Shown here: one piece after another, positions 6,858 through 6,896 of the stretch
Position numbering within the stretch: position 1 is the stretch's first letter
Layout of the letters: the number at the start of each line of letters is the position of its first letter
NCBI GenBank assembly: GCA_012513235.1
Contig: JAAZCO010000260.1
Span: 1 to 6,896 of the forward strand
Reading direction: 5' to 3'
Source: Gammaproteobacteria bacterium
GTDB lineage: Bacteria; Pseudomonadota; Gammaproteobacteria; Pseudomonadales; Pseudomonadaceae
DNA length: 6,896 nt
Position numbers and translations under genes: made by a program
The notes under the pieces: model-generated
Seen by the model: only the letters and a program-made list of their open reading frames with translations
The model's database searches: none
What the model was told of the DNA's origin: nothing

Positions 6858-6896
6858 TTGGTCGATACTTTACGCGAGCAAATTGCAGGCAAAAAA
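6858..6896 (+). CDS. Possible first codons of a divergent gene, cut by the window edge
   Basis: From a TTG at 6858 the + strand is open to the window end and reads LVDTLREQIAGKK, an amphipathic, protein-like sequence. The only Shine-Dalgarno-like sequence is a weak AGAG 5 nt before it; a better AGAGGG (6835-6840) is too far away. A competing + frame opens at ATG 6815 (MNIRKKAEGN and onward) and also runs off the edge. A - strand gene ending at the TAA at 6874-6872 is a further alternative. I do not recognise a family from 13 residues. Confidence 0.22.
   Translation, partial: MVDTLREQIAGKK

Overview
The window looks like ordinary chromosome from a gammaproteobacterium of the Pseudomonadaceae. 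The malate synthase G (725 residues) and glutamate-cysteine ligase (523 residues) both read as Pseudomonas-type orthologues. The base composition is near 50% GC by eye, and the coding regions tolerate many A/T third positions. That is low for Pseudomonas, so a low-GC lineage of the family is my best guess (inference). I see no mobile element, tRNA, rRNA or CRISPR array.

Layout. (1) gshA on the + strand (42-1613) begins with TTG behind a good ribosome binding site. (2) A 78-bp convergent gap (1614-1691) holds two hairpins. (3) On the - strand, a 645-residue protein with cNMP-like, CBS-pair and DUF294 nucleotidyltransferase domains (4324-2387) overlaps by 4 bp a DEDDh 3'-5' exonuclease (2390-1692), so the two form a translationally coupled pair. 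(4) A 235-bp gap (4325-4559) carries the intrinsic terminator of glcB and a perfect 8-3-8 palindrome upstream of the DUF294 gene. (5) glcB, malate synthase G, lies on the - strand (6737-4560). (6) The last 159 bp (6738-6896) form the glcB leader/promoter region. It is rich in inverted repeats and includes a terminator-like hairpin with a T tract only about 30 nt before the glcB start. At the right edge there may be the first codons of a divergent gene.

How the genes work together. gshA makes gamma-glutamylcysteine for glutathione and has no evident functional link to its neighbours. glcB condenses glyoxylate with acetyl-CoA to malate, which is needed for growth on C2 compounds (acetate, glycolate, fatty acids). 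From my knowledge of other gammaproteobacteria, the DUF294/CBS protein and the DnaQ-like exonuclease recur as a pair next to acetate genes such as acs and actP. Their position immediately downstream of glcB fits a poorly understood regulatory module tied to C2 metabolism. This pair and the structured glcB leader are the most interesting parts of the window; the rest is routine.
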